Assembly: GCA_963853835.1 (NCBI GenBank)
Contig: OY970823.1
Location: 12,976,001 to 13,040,000, forward strand
Reading direction: 5' to 3'
Length of the DNA stretch: 64,000 nt
DNA from: Calendula officinalis
Lineage: Eukaryota > Streptophyta > Magnoliopsida > Asterales > Asteraceae
Part shown: piece after piece, positions 12,377 through 24,298 of the stretch
Layout: each line of letters starts with the position of its first letter
Numbering within the stretch: position 1 is the first letter of the stretch
Notes under the pieces: model-generated
What the model was told of the DNA's origin: nothing
Database searches by the model: none
Seen by the model: only the letters and a program-made list of their open reading frames with translations
Program-made: the position numbers and the translations under genes

Positions 12377-12769
12377 GTGTTAAACCAAGAAACTCAATAT
12401 GCTGAATTATTAGGTGTTAAAGAACGTGATACAGTTCAGTTTAAAGATCCTCCGAGATCTAGCAACAAGGGTTGTAAAAGGTTGAAGAGTGCTTCTGAGA
12501 TTGCTAAAAACAAATCCAAAAACAAAACGTCCCGCAAACGTCCATATAAATCTCGTGGTTGTGCGAATTGTGGTAAGTTAGGTCACAACATACAAATTTG
12601 TAAGAATCCGAAACTTGTTATAATTGATACGCAGGAAAATGATGTTGAAGAAGTACATGTTCGCACACGTCACCGTGATGTTGAACAAAACCTCGTGGAT
12701 GAAGACACTGATGATGATCCTTCCGACGAGTCTTCAAGTGATGGTAAATGGGTTTCGGATGACGAATGA
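12377..12769 (+). pseudogene. CCHC zinc-knuckle tail of a MULE/FAR1-related protein
   Basis: A 130-residue frame. Residues about 28-50 are basic (SNKGCKRLKSASEIAKNKSK), then comes CANCGKLGHNIQIC, a CCHC zinc knuckle, then an acidic tail ending in DDE. Basic stretch plus knuckle is the usual C-terminus of MULE transposases and FAR1-related proteins; the DNA-binding, transposase and SWIM domains are missing. A 50-bp tandem duplication (near 12323 and 12373) covers the apparent start codon, so the true 5' boundary is uncertain. Likely a last-exon remnant. Confidence 0.55.
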
Positions 12770-13343
12770 AGATTGTTTTATTTTTGAATTCAGAAATGTT
12801 TTTTTTTTTTCGTTGTATTGAGATTTGGATTTACTTTTCTTTCTTCGTTGCAGAAACTATGATTACATATGTATCCAAAGGTTTATGTGAACATGGATGT
12901 TATTTTAAAGATAATCCATTATGGTTTGTTTTTTTTTAGTGTGCTTTCTACAATTGTGAATGGTTCGTTTTTATTAAACACGTATTTATGATTACATTTT
13001 TGGTTGTTAATTAACATCATAATAACGTCTACATATTCAGTATTATTAAACTACAAACACATGCAACATACATTGTCGCATGATTTCAGTTAAAATGTTA
13101 CTCCCCAAAAGCAACCACTAACACATATGGCAAAAAGCAAAACGCATAAACACCATACATATATGTCCTTTTAACCAAAACACAAGTATTCCATAAAATC
13201 ACGCAAAAAACCATACACATATGTCTTTTAACCAAAAAACCATACCAACTTAAACCTAAAAAACCAAATATCTTTATAATCAAACCAAAAAACACACCAA
13301 GTTTCAACCATTAATTCAAATCAAACAGAAAAACCATACTAAT

Positions 13344-14977
13344 TCAAACCAAAGCAGCCATTCCTTCTCTTATCTCTTTACTTTTAATGTTGCACTCGGA
13401 AAGAAGAATCTTTGTTGCATATCTTGTTTTCAATATTTTAAGTTGCTTATGCAGCTTTGAAACGTCACCATCTAGTCCACAATCCCATTTCTTCACATCT
13501 TGTCCAAAGTAAGATTCCATCCACCGCATAACCAATACTCCACATGTGTTCTTGTACCTGCTGCTTTCACATTTGAAGTCACCAAATATCAGATCTGATT
13601 GTTCGAACGACTCTGCCTTATCATGATGAATGTATGTTGTATACCGGCTAAACATTTTTTTCTGCACACACATGTTTGTTAGTTACTATGTTAATAAATA
13701 TTTCCCAATTTATGTATTTGATATTTACTACTTTAATCAACTTACTACTAGTTGTGCGACAGGTATATTGCATCTTTTTTTAGATTTCATCAATTTTACA
13801 TGTGCATCATCATTCTTGTATGTTTGCTGGTCCATCATGATTACCCTTCCCGATCGCAAGTGAAACACCATTAGAAATTGTTGTTCCTTGTTGTCAACAG
13901 GTATAAAAATCTGCACTTTACAGTGTTCTATATAAAAAACATATATGTACATCTGAAATATTACATTTATGTCTATTCGAGTTTTTACTACTTTTTTTGC
14001 ATATATGCTACTTTTTTTTACTACATTTGAAATATTACACTTATGTCTATTCGAGTTTTTACTACTTTTGTTTTGCATATATGCTACTTTTTTTACTACA
14101 TTTGCATATATAAAAAACATATATGTACATCTGAATATTACATTTATGTCTATTCGAGTTTTTACTACATTTATGCTTTACAAATAAAAATATCTTTTAT
14201 TATACTATTTTTTTTTTGCATATATGCTATATGTTATGTTATAGATTTTACCATTTCTGAATGAAGACCGCGTTGTTACAAAATCATCATCATCGATCAA
14301 TCTTTCCTGTTTTTTCCCACTCCTGGTGTAACCTACACAAAAAGTTCATATATGTTACAATTCCACAAGAAGTTCATATATGTTACAATTCCATCTGTGC
14401 GACTATGATGATCATCAAATACGAAATTTTGTAATGTTAGAACCTACACACTACATTAGAATAACAAATTTTTAAAATCAGAATCTAAAAAAAAAATTCT
14501 GTAGCATAACCCAAATACCTCAAAACCCCATGTTTAAGAATGTCAATCAGAATGTTATACTATATTTTCCATAATCGGAATCACATATGTCACCGAAAAA
14601 ACAAAACCCTAACAACACTTATGTATGAATGTTGTAACCCACAATCAAAAATCCTAATTTTCGTCAACCAGTACACCATTATTACTAAAATTATGCAAAA
14701 TTTCTTTGTTATTGACGTCGGAAACCTCAAATTAGATCATATTTATGTGTATTATTGTGAGTATTACCTGACATTTTGCGCCGATTGAAACCTGATGTTC
14801 GATCGCTCTTCTAATCGCCAGCAACTCTACGACACAGCTATTAGGGTTGAAAAACCCTCCGTATTTTATACCAATAGAACAAACATGCAATCTCTTGTAT
14901 TTAGTGATAGAATCGTGTACCACTATTTCCCGATTTCTTTGTGAAACAACCGTCTCCGATCGTATCTCTTCTTCCAA
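13344..14977 (-). pseudogene. Ulp1/C48 cysteine-protease-like fragment
   Basis: Three - strand pieces in order. A 5' exon (14977 to about 14768) begins MEEEIRSETV and ends at a GT donor. A middle piece (about 13920-13740) has FIPVDNKEQQFLMVFHL then IMMDQQ. A 3' piece (13673-13344) has NTCGVLVMRWMESYFG and a C-terminal RYATKILLSE-like stretch. In C48 (Ulp1/SENP) proteases the catalytic set is His, Asp, Cys, in a HW, D and DCG context. Here the Asp and the Cys (codon 13544-13542) are in place, but the His position reads Gln and the D before Cys reads Thr, so catalysis is doubtful. Repeats and stops lie between the pieces. Ulp1 enzymes remove SUMO; this copy is part of a transposon. Confidence 0.5.
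13956..14165. repeat. Three-copy local repeat
   Basis: The phrase tattacatttatgtctatt followed by cgagtttttactac occurs three times (near 13960, 14033 and 14135), with tgcatatatgctac between copies. It lies between the Ulp1-like pieces and creates several spurious frames on both strands. Confidence 0.75.
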
Positions 14978-15267
14978 ATAAACGGATGTTTTTTGGAAGG
15001 AGGGCTGTAATCACGTAAATTTAGGGAGGAAGGATAGGGAAAATCGGTAATCGTGCATGATATTTTCCAGTATTTTAATATTTTTTTTTAATTTGAATCT
15101 TTACCAAAATACCCTTTTGGTTATTAAACATCCGACCAAATTTGGGACATTAATTACAGATATGCCATTATATAATATTGACCACTAGATTGTTTTTTCG
15201 ATGGCTACGATTGAAATTAAATAGTTCTCAAAGTTCTTTTTAAAATCAGGGTTCTCAATATAACTCG

Positions 15268-15271
<4 letters not shown>

Positions 15272-15351
<80 letters not shown>
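15272..15351. repeat. (AT)n microsatellite
   Basis: About 80 bases of AT repeats at the right border of the 4.5-kb MULE-like element, mirroring the tract at 10712. Confidence 0.9.
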
Positions 15352-15356
<5 letters not shown>

Positions 15357-15845
15357 TTGTAGAAAATAATAGAAAAATTCAATTTTTGAAAAGCAATTAT
15401 TATAACAAAATCCTGGATCCAAAACATCTACAAGAGTTTCCAAAGTGTTACGAACCAAGAAAAAAAAACCAAACCAAAGCAAACCAAACCAAACAGTGGA
15501 AATAAAAACTCAAAACATGATTCGCGTTAGCCTAGGTAAAAAATCATTAGAGTTAACCTCCAAACTTATACTTTTCTTTCTATTTTCAATCCATGGATGA
15601 GATTTTCGTTGAATATAAGGGAAAATGTTTTCTTGTATAATACCATAAACGCTAACTTATTTCTCTTTTAAATACCCAACTTATGAAAAAAACAAGCCCA
15701 TAAAGAATCGTTTTGTGGGTGAAAGACTGATATTTGGGTGGGGGGTCCACATGTAGGTATGTAATAGTGTGGTGTATATCCTTTAAAATGATATGATGTG
15801 GTTGCTTAGATAAGATATTATATAACAAAAAATTTAGTATAACGA

Positions 15846-16525
15846 GCATTAGGCCTCTCCCAACCCTTACCCATCACTAAACCCATCACTAGCGTCACGT
15901 CATTGCATCCTTACTGACCCGCTACTGACACGTTCGTGCCAACCCTACCCATCACTAACTCATCACTAAACTCATCCTTTCCACATCATCATTTTTAATT
16001 AAATTAAATAATCATAAAATAAATACATTACATTAATTTAAAAATACATTGTTTAAATTTATAAAATATAATATTAAATTTATAAAAAATACATTTATTA
16101 AAATTAAAAGAAGAAAAAAAAAACCTAATATTTTTGAAAAAAAAAACTAATATCTTTTTATATTAAAACAAATATATAAAAAAAATTAAATTTATATAAA
16201 AAAAACAGAAAAGAAACCTTTTTATTAAAAAAAATGATAATGTACAAGTGTTTATGCCCAAGGTACAACTCCAAACACCCCTCCTCATCTTCCTCTTCTC
16301 CTCCCCCACCCCCTCTCCCCTGCAACGACGCTTCCTCCGCCCGTCCTCACCCCGACGTCCCCTTCACGACGGCACCCACGACGGCTCGGTGCCAACGGCG
16401 TCGTGGGGCGACGGCAAAAAAAAGGCCCTCGACGGGCTCCCCCGACGTGCCGTTGGCACAGATCTTATGGCACTTGTCCTTCTCAATCCCAAGTAGGCAC
16501 AACAAACAACTCATCACTATGGCTT
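15846..16525. mobile_element. Possible Harbinger-like non-autonomous element
   Basis: A segment with repeated acccatcacta words at the left, an A-rich middle and a sharply GC-rich block (about 16290-16460) full of CGACG words. TTA flanks both sides (before ggcctctccc and after ctatggc), as expected for PIF/Harbinger, but the terminal repeats are weak. The open frames here look like low-complexity noise. Confidence 0.3.
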
Positions 16526-16723
16526 AAATTTGTCCCTTTATCGATAACAACAAAACATTGCAAATTCATAGTCTATATAACTTACAAATTAATTCTTTTA
16601 ACTGTTCCAAAATTCATAAGTGATCACAAATCGTACTTTAACATATTCTGTTGTCTAATAACCGGGTACTTTAAGTACCATATATAGGAGTGTAGTTTTA
16701 TTTTTTTTAATACTTAAATCATA

Positions 16724-17006
16724 CTCCCTCCGTCCCACGAAAAACTTCTCATTTGACTTGGGCACATGTTTTTAGGAGATAGTTGGTGGTGGGGTATTTG
16801 GTAATAAATTTGATTAAAATATGAGAATAATTTAGAGATTGACATAAAGTTAGTGAGAGAAATTCTAAAAAAATGATAAAAAATGACATAAAGTTAATAA
16901 GATAATATTAATATATTAAGTGGGTCCCTTCAATTCTCAAATGGGAAGTTTTTTGTGGGACAAAATTTTTAGGTGAAATTAAAAGTTTTTTGTGGGACGG
17001 AGGGAG
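16724..17006. mobile_element. Stowaway-like MITE
   Basis: A 283-bp element with ends CTCCCTCCGTCCCACGAAAA and, at the right, ttttgtgggacggagggag; TA duplications at 16722-16723 and 17007-17008. Same family as the copies at 21113 and, by its first 15 bases, 49929. Confidence 0.9.
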
Positions 17007-17018
17007 TAGCAGTTATGA

Positions 17019-17243
17019 GGTAAACTACATTGCTATTATAAGTATATAATAACGTAAGTATGATGTTATGGTTGGTTAAAAAATAGCAATATGAGAGACA
17101 TTAAAATAAGTTGCTATTATTGAAAAAATAGATGGTAAACTACATTGCTATTATAAGTATATAATAACGTAAGTATGATGTTATGGTTGGTTAAAAAATA
17201 GCAATATGAGAGACATTAAAATAAGTTGCTATTATTGAAAAAA
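17019..17243. repeat. 115-bp tandem duplication
   Basis: The unit begins ggtaaactacattgctatta and is repeated once, almost perfectly, starting at 17134. It contains tgctattat/ataatagca inverted words. It sits directly beside the Stowaway element and about 450 bp beyond the 3' end of the ARL8-like gene. Confidence 0.85.
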
Positions 17244-17692
17244 GTATCTATTTTTTCGATATTAACGACAATGCTAAGGGTTGTATTTAAAAATTTATTA
17301 TATGTATAGGAATTTTGTATTTTCATTAATAGAAAGTAGTTCTTAAAATAGAAAGGTTGATTATTGACTAATGTATATATTTTTATTTCATATATTGTCA
17401 TCTTAATAACAACCCTTGCATATGTAGTTATTATTTTCCTTTCATTTTATAGTTTTACACACCATACAAGTGCTATGATATTGATTTAACAGTTTAAACT
17501 TCCAACTGAGACCCCCTACCTTTGTCAAATGAACAAATAAAATAAGATATAATATAATAAGCATATCATAATAAAACCATATACACAAGTCAGTTAAATG
17601 TCAACAATCAAAAGATAAAACATATGCCAACATCAATAAAAACACATGTGTAGGCAGGCAGGCGACACGGTCAAACCAACTGGTCAACACCA

Positions 17693-20600
17693 TCATGTTG
17701 CTTTTTTGGAGTGTTTAATAAGCCAATTGATCACCATATCAATGTTTATGGATTCTTTGCAAGATATCATGTAGCAGCAGACTTCTCTATCTGCAATCGT
17801 CTCAAGACCTCTGTACAAAGAAAAAGACATGTTATCGCATAAAAGAAGATGAAAGTTTGACTTTTTGATTTTGACTTACAGTTGGTCAACTAATGCTTGT
17901 TTTGTCAGAGCTTGTGATTTATCGATCTTGTTTCCTACAACAAGCAATGGAATACCATTTAATGACGGTTTCATTAAGAGATCGTGTAGCTCTGTTTTGG
18001 TTATTGGAATGCTGTCCCAGTCAGCAGCATCAACCACATACCTGCATTCCATTTTATAATATTTCTTTCAAACTTAATTATATAATTAGTGTAAATCAGA
18101 TTAATCATCCCGGTAATTCTTCAAGGTAGTCTCTAATTTTTTTGTAGTCCCAAGGGACACATCTCAACCATTGATCAATAATAATTAACGGTCAATATTA
18201 ATCACATATTTTATACATGGAGGTTTTTTTTGGTTTATGTGAGTGTCAAATGACCAAAAAACCCCTCCATGTATAAAATATATGATTAATCTTGACCATT
18301 AATTATTAATCTTGACCATTAATTATTATTGATCAATGGTTGAGATGTGTCCCTTTGGAGTTTGGACTACAAAAAAAAAAATTAAAGACTACAAACACAT
18401 CTCTAATCATTTATGTGGTTTGTATGGAATTAGAGATTTGTACTACTAGAACTAGGAGTTGAGTTAGATAACTCGGAACACCAAACCAATCTCGACGAAA
18501 AAAATAAATATAGATAATCTCTACTTTTGAAACTTGTAACATCAACGGTTACTAATTTTGAAACTTGTAACATGAATGACTTTAAAAACTTAACTGCCTT
18601 TTTTGCTTTAGGGACCCGTTGGTGTTACAAATTTCAAAGTTAGGGACTATTTGTGTAATAAATAAAGGCAAGGGATGAAATCCAAAATTACACAATGGCA
18701 GTGACTCCTCGACAATATCTTTCCCACATGGTACGGAACCTCCTTTGGCCTCCAAGATCCCAAAGCTTTATTGTCACATTTCCTTTGGTAACTTTTCGCA
18801 TATTAAACCCAACCTAATTTCCATTTTCCAAAGTTTATATAACAAAGACATGTAACACTAAAAATCATAAAATTTGAGATACCTACCGTTGGAATCATGT
18901 CCTCTCTATAGCCACCTGTCTGGTATTTGATTTAAAAAAGAAAAAAGGAAACATGAAATAAATTGAAAATTAAAATAAAGTAAATCAGAAATGGAAAATC
19001 AGAAAAATGCTTACAGCAATGGAATTTACAAGAGACGTCTTTCCAGCATCTTGAAGGCCTACCAGGGAAAGTTCCATTTCCTGTTTGAAGAACAAACTGA
19101 TATCTAAACATGGTTAGAATTTTAATAAATGTTTTAAATTTCATTCAAGAAACTAGTGATTTCATGAGGAATTTGTAATTAAGCTAAATCATCAAAATTG
19201 GATATTAATGAAAAGGAGTGTGTGTGATTTTACTTTTTTTTATCCGTACCAAATATATATGTTATAAGACCCTATAGTTATAGGTAGCATAATTTGATGG
19301 GAAAATTTCTCTTATATCCTTCCAAAATTTATAAATTATCTCTATATCCTTCCAAAACTCATAAACTATTTATATATCATTTTCAAACTTTTTAATTACC
19401 TACGTATCCTTCCAAACCTTTAAAACTTTCCTTTATGTCCAAGAACTTATTTTGATATTTATTAAATCATTATAATTTATCCCTAATTTAATAAAGTTAA
19501 TAACACAAAGACGTTGTTTATCAAAACAAGTAATTCCAAAGTTCAAAACTTTTAGTCATCTGTTCCTAATTGTGGGACTATATTATGCAATTTTGTTTAA
19601 TCAGGGTAATATGTCACAAGATAACCATCAATTTGCTTACTAGGATCCGGTTTCAGTGACGTGGCGTATGACATGGCATTGATTTTAGAGTTGACTTTAT
19701 TTTGATTTAAGAAAAGTATAGTATAGTCATGCTACCTGTTGAACTGGTTTCAATTGCTTACCAAATCTATCCATTTTAATACATATCACCAGTCTAAATT
19801 ATAAAAAAAAAGAAAAAAGTATAGAATAATCTTGCTACCTATTGAATTGATTTCAATTGCTTACTATATATTTTACCCAGACTGAGAAAAACAAGATGAA
19901 GACTTAGTGGGTGTTTGGATGTAGGGATGGCAATTAGGTCGGGTTTGGGTTAGCGAGTTCGAGTTGACAGGTTGGCGGGTTCGGGTTTTTTTTATTTATT
20001 TATTTTTTTAACGGCAAAATACAATGCTAATTGTTACAAGATTTCAGTAAATTGAGTGCTAGCAAAAATCAAAATCTCAAAATCTCAAATTCATTTAAAA
20101 CATATAAAAAAATCTCAATGCAATGAATAAATTACTAGCCTTGAAGGAATTTTATAGTATTTACATCATTTTCAAAATAATTATAAAATAAACTTCATAA
20201 AATAAACTTTATACAAAAGCCAACCCAAAAATGGTCCAATTTATAATCGAGTTGGACGGTCGAACTGTTTTTTACTAAAACTCATTTAGGCATCAAGCCA
20301 AATTTGATTTTTCTCCGTGTTGGGTTCGTGTCGTGTTTGGATCCGGAATTGGCTCCCCTATTTGGATGTGCATTTTCAAAATCAGAATAGGAAAATCAAA
20401 TAATTAGCTTACGGAAGCTGAGGATATTTAGGTAATTTTTACACTATATTTAGTAATCAGTTTTGCAGCAGTAACCAAATTATGTGATTTTACAAATCTT
20501 AATTTTAATCCAAAAGCACAAACTGTAGTACGCACCAAATTCACAATTTTGACTTCCAAAAGTCAAACCAATTACGTCCAGTTTTAAAAAATTATACTGT

Positions 20601-20847
20601 AATACATACATTCATCATTTAAGAAACAACTAATAACTTTGTCAATATCTACAGCAAGTTCTATAAATAGAACAAGAATTGGTGTTAACCGAAAATTTCG
20701 CAAATACAAGTTGACAGAGAAACCCCAACAAGTAAAGGAACAAAAATTATAAGAAAAAGAAGCTCTAATCAATTAAGTCAAGACGAAAAGGGGAAATTGA
20801 AATTATTACCTGCGAAGCCAATTGAGAACAGAATCCCAGAAACCCAT
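17693..20847 (-). CDS. ARL8: ARL8-type small GTPase
   Basis: Six exons on the - strand: 20847-20810, 19096-19015, 18919-18887, 18813-18692, 18041-17880 and 17810-17693. All junctions are GT/AG and the reading frame is unbroken. The product is 184 residues, the usual plant ARL8 length. It starts MGFWDSVLNW without the Gly-2 myristoylation context of Arf. GTPase motifs: GLQDAGKT (26-33), switch I PTVGFN (50-55), DLGGQ (70-74), NKID (129-132), SCK (162-164). In animals ARL8 drives lysosome transport; in plants it is known as a host factor for tobamovirus RNA replication together with TOM1. Exons of 38 and 33 nt explain why no single long frame is seen. Intron 1 (1.7 kb) carries a hAT element and intron 4 a hairpin MITE. 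The start codon is fixed by the conserved amphipathic N-terminus. Confidence 0.95.
18127..18391. mobile_element. Hairpin MITE in ARL8 intron 4
   Basis: The 265 bp are almost entirely one inverted repeat. The left arm starts tagtctctaat and runs through gggacacatctcaaccattg; the right arm is its reverse complement, with a small internal duplication (cttgaccattaattatt). The loop is short. A transcript through it would fold into a stem of about 110 bp. A related half copy lies near 21830-21880. Confidence 0.75.
19922..20360. mobile_element. hAT element in ARL8 intron 1
   Basis: The 8-bp target duplication tttggatg is perfect on both sides (19914-19921, 20361-20368). Ends are TAGGGATGGCAATTAGG and, in reverse complement, TAGGGGAGCCAATTCCGG. 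No transposase. It appears to have landed in an older element whose own ends look like ggtgtttggatgtgcat. Confidence 0.85.
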
Positions 20848-21112
20848 TTGAAAATTGTGATTTTGAAACGCGAAGAACCCTAAAAGTAGTTTTCTTGAAT
20901 TCTCAGGAAGCAAGAAGGACAAATTTGGCGGATTGTGGAGGCTGCGGGTTTCTTTGTTTTTCGGCAACAAGTAGACGTGGATGTAGGGATTTTAATGTAA
21001 CGTCTAGGAACAACCAGAGTAATTCTAATTTAATTTACAATACATTGTACCTTTTTCCAAATTTAAGATTAACATAAAACTGTATTTATTTAATAGAGAA
21101 TTGTTCTAGATA

Positions 21113-21377
21113 CTCCCTCCGTCCCACAAAAAACTTCCCATTTGATATGGGCACAAGTTTTAAGGGGATAGTTAGTGGTGGGGTCATTGGTAATAATTTT
21201 GATTAAAATATAAGATTGGTTTGGAGAGAGAAAGATGGTTAGTGGATAGTTAGTGGTGGGGTCCTTAGTAATAATAGTATTTTATTATGTGGAGCTCATC
21301 AATTGAATGAAATGAGAAGTTTTTTGTGGGACAAAAAATTAAGGTCAAATAAGAAGTTTTTTGTGGGACGGAGGGAG
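21113..21377. mobile_element. Stowaway-like MITE upstream of ARL8
   Basis: A 265-bp element with ends CTCCCTCCGTCCCACAAAAA and gtgggacggagggag; TA duplications at 21111-21112 and 21378-21379. It lies about 270 bp upstream of the ARL8 start codon, inside the likely promoter. Confidence 0.9.
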
Positions 21378-22414
21378 TAATATTTAATTTTTATGTATAT
21401 AAGAAGATAAATCTCAATTATATATTAATAGTATTTCATTATTAAGATTAATAATATATTTTATAAATAGATAATATTTTGGTTATTTGACATCCACATG
21501 AATTTTAGTCCATTTTTTAATTCAAAATTATTATTAATTAATGTCTTTAATTTTAAAAATAAAATAGTACTATGTGATAATCAAATATGATTATATACTT
21601 AATCATATGTGATATTTTTATATAATCATATGTGATTGTATAGTTGATCACATATAATATAATCACATGTCATCATTTATATAATTACATGTGTTTATTA
21701 GATGATTTTTCTTTTTCAATAAAAAAATAAAAAGATAAAAAATGATTAAATAATAATAACAATAATAATAATTTTAAAATAAAGAATATTTTTTTATGTA
21801 AGTGGAAAATGACAAAAGTACTCATTCATGTATAAAATATGTGATTAATCTTGACAATTAATCATAGTTGAAATTTGCCCACTAGGATTATATAAAAATT
21901 AAGGATTATCTTTAACACATCTCGTATTTAATATCCTTACTATGTATAATGCATTTGGGATTTCCCCAAATGGGAGGTCTTTATTTTCATCATATCGACT
22001 TTCCCAAATAAGCAAGCTGAATCTTAAGCACACTAACTAGTTAGGGAACTAGTTGGCTAAAATGGACTTGCACGAGTCCAGGAATCAAGCGTTCATTAGT
22101 TTGAACTTAGACACACCATTGATCCAATAATTTGCACCCGAAAAGAAAACCTACAGAAGCCTCATTTTATCGTTATAAACCCCAACACTAGGAGAACCTG
22201 GAAATGTGAAATAATAAAAAAAAAAAAACGAACTAACAAAATAACAAATTGCATCTGAATGACTTAAAATATTTATTTTAATGTGGATGCCCGATGCCAC
22301 CTTTGTGCTCTTATCCAGCCGATCCTCCAGCCGGTCCTCTTTGGTTAATTTGATCAAATTAGTTTTTTTTACGCTCCGACCAACAAAATAATAAAACTTA
22401 TTAAAATAGTATAT
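21378..22414. other. AT-rich spacer
   Basis: No gene recognised. The stretch near 21830-21890 matches one arm of the hairpin MITE at 18127. Several catatgtgat words near 21560-21690 form a loose local repeat. Confidence 0.5.
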
Positions 22415-22548
22415 TTAGTTAGGGCTGTCACTAACATGCATAAATAGCTTGTACATTGATTAAAAAAGTAATATTCCTAAAATTCAGGGGGTGTCTTTTA
22501 TTATTTTGCCTTCTTAATGACAGCCCTAAGGGCTGTCATTATCATTTT
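22415..22548. mobile_element. Mutator-type MITE remnant
   Basis: The right end carries atgacagccctaagggctgt followed by cattatcatt; the left end has the partner agggctgtca but lacks the outer terminal sequence, so it is truncated. Same subterminal palindrome as 6841-6987 and 53317-54000. Confidence 0.5.
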
Positions 22549-22734
22549 CCATTTAATAATATAGCAGTACATTATTAACCAAATAATGCACAATAAAAAT
22601 AATATAAAATGTAAAGATCAAAGGTCCATTACAATTTATCACCAATTTTCGCAAAAACAACCCGTCACAAATCTGATGCAGCAATGTTCCGTCGCAAGCT
22701 AATTGTGTCCCTAATCTGCCACAAAGTACAGTAA

Positions 22735-23718
22735 GGTGGCGTTTGTTTTTTTAGAAAAAGTCTTTTTGAGGTCTTATGTCTGTAGCGGGAAGACATTTTA
22801 GAAAAAAGATCGTTTGTTTTTTGGAAGTCGAAAGACAATGAAAAGTCTTTTTGAAGTCTTCTTGGAGAAGACTTGGACCCTATGCTTCCAAAGTTGGAAG
22901 ACATTTTACCTAAACCTAAAAATTATTTTCTCCCCAAAAATAAACCATCGACACACAACAACCTCAATCCAATATTCCTCAAACCCTTACAGAGCTCACT
23001 CCGATCAATTATTTCCAGTCACAGCCACCACCGGCTAAATCTCTGCCACCATCGCTGCCACGACCACCACCGGCGGCCAAAGCTCCGCCGCCGATGCCAC
23101 CACCACCACCACCACCAGCGTCCAAAGCTCTGCCGCCCCCTTTCTCCTTCGCAAACATGTTCTTCTTCTTTTGTGACTCGAAATTTCTTAAAAAATATGT
23201 ACATGTTCAATTTCTTCTTCTTGTTGGACAAGCTGTTCAATTTATTCTTCTTCTTCTTGCAGAATATGTGAACTGAGTTTCCAATTCAATTTGGGGCGAC
23301 ACCATGGATCTTGGTTTTCATATGTGAAATTACATGGGTGTTTGTTTGTATTCGGTGGTGAAATTCCAGGGTTCTTTATCTTTACGCTTTATTTTGTACG
23401 ACACCTAAAATATGTTATATTTAATTGAGTTGGAATCTATGAACTGATTTTACTTTTATATTTTTGTCAGATTTATTATTTTAGTTTCAAATGGAAGATA
23501 AACAAATTTGATCGTGAGCATTTTAGTTTATTGTTGAAAAGATTTTTAATTTCCAAAACAAATTTATTTAATTAAATTTCAGTTTATTTGATTAGTGTGC
23601 AGACTTTAAAAAACAAACAGTCTTTTTCTTACAGACTGCAGACCTTTGGTCCAAATTTTCCCTACAGATGTGGTCCGCAGACCGCAGACATTCTGCATCT
23701 TAAAAAACAAACAGCACC
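22735..23718. mobile_element. Tourist/Harbinger-like element with TAA target duplication
   Basis: A 984-bp element with ends GGTGGCGTTTGTTTTTTTAG and, in reverse complement, GGTGCTGTTTGTTTTTTAAG; TAA on both sides (22732-22734, 23719-23721). The interior holds (CCA/CCG)n low-complexity DNA that gives proline/histidine- or tryptophan-rich spurious frames. No transposase. Confidence 0.75.
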
Positions 23719-23721
23719 TAA

Positions 23722-24298
23722 GTCTATAGTACGTCTATTGCAAATCCGTCATAAAATTCATCGTGAACCCATCACAAATTAATAAGAGCAATTGTTTTTC
23801 TCGTTTTTGGCAATTTAAAAATAAATTAGCCAACAGAAAAAGTGTTGCAATTCTGTCGCTAGCTTTTAGAAGCCAGTCGTAAGGGTCGTCACAACTGTTT
23901 TGTAGCGAGGAGGCGATTTGTAACGGCCACTGTCCATCGCAGAAACCATTTGCGATGTATTTGAGTTGTAGTCAAAATTTTGTCAATATAAGAACATGCT
24001 GATGCAATTAGATTACGCTTAAACATAATTAATGAATGAGAAAAGTTAGTGGTGTAATCTAGTCGAGATAGCTCGACGAAAAATGCTCGAATTGACTCGT
24101 TGTAAACCGAGCTCGAGTTCGAGGTACTTGAGTAGGGCATCGAGCAAGCTTAAGTTCCCTAATACTAGTTCACGAGTCTAATCGAACTTCTATTAACTTA
24201 CAATTTTAACTTTTCTATTTATTTATATTATTACGTATATATCTTTATATATATCTTTAGTATACAAGGAAACATAATATTAGATTATATAATTATTA
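23722..24298. other. Spacer
   Basis: No gene recognised. Words such as cgtcacaaat and tgcaaatccgtcat on both sides of the Tourist-like element suggest it landed in an older repeat. Confidence 0.4.

Larger units (their letters stand above)
10773..15271. mobile_element. 4.5-kb MULE-like element with Ulp1-like and zinc-knuckle fragments
   Basis: The ends are about 50-bp inverted repeats. Left contains TTATATTGAGAACCCTGATT and then TTTAAAAACAACTTTGAGAA; the right end in reverse complement differs at a few bases. Both ends abut (AT)n tracts, so a 9-bp atatatata target duplication is possible but cannot be proved. Inside, a + strand frame carries a CCHC zinc knuckle as found in MULE/FAR1-related proteins, and - strand frames carry Ulp1-like protease motifs. 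MULEs with ULP-like genes (the Kaonashi type) are known in Arabidopsis and melon. No MULE DDE transposase was recognised, so the element is probably non-autonomous or decayed. Confidence 0.65.

Noticed and set aside
15255..15482. Frame with a long YIYIYI run
   Set aside because: Translation of the (AT)n microsatellite.
16234..16687. Overlapping Pro/Arg-rich frames
   Set aside because: Arise from a GC-rich low-complexity block inside a probable non-autonomous element.
23019..23276. Trp-rich and Pro-rich frames
   Set aside because: Both are translations of a (CCA/CCG)n tract in the Tourist-like element.
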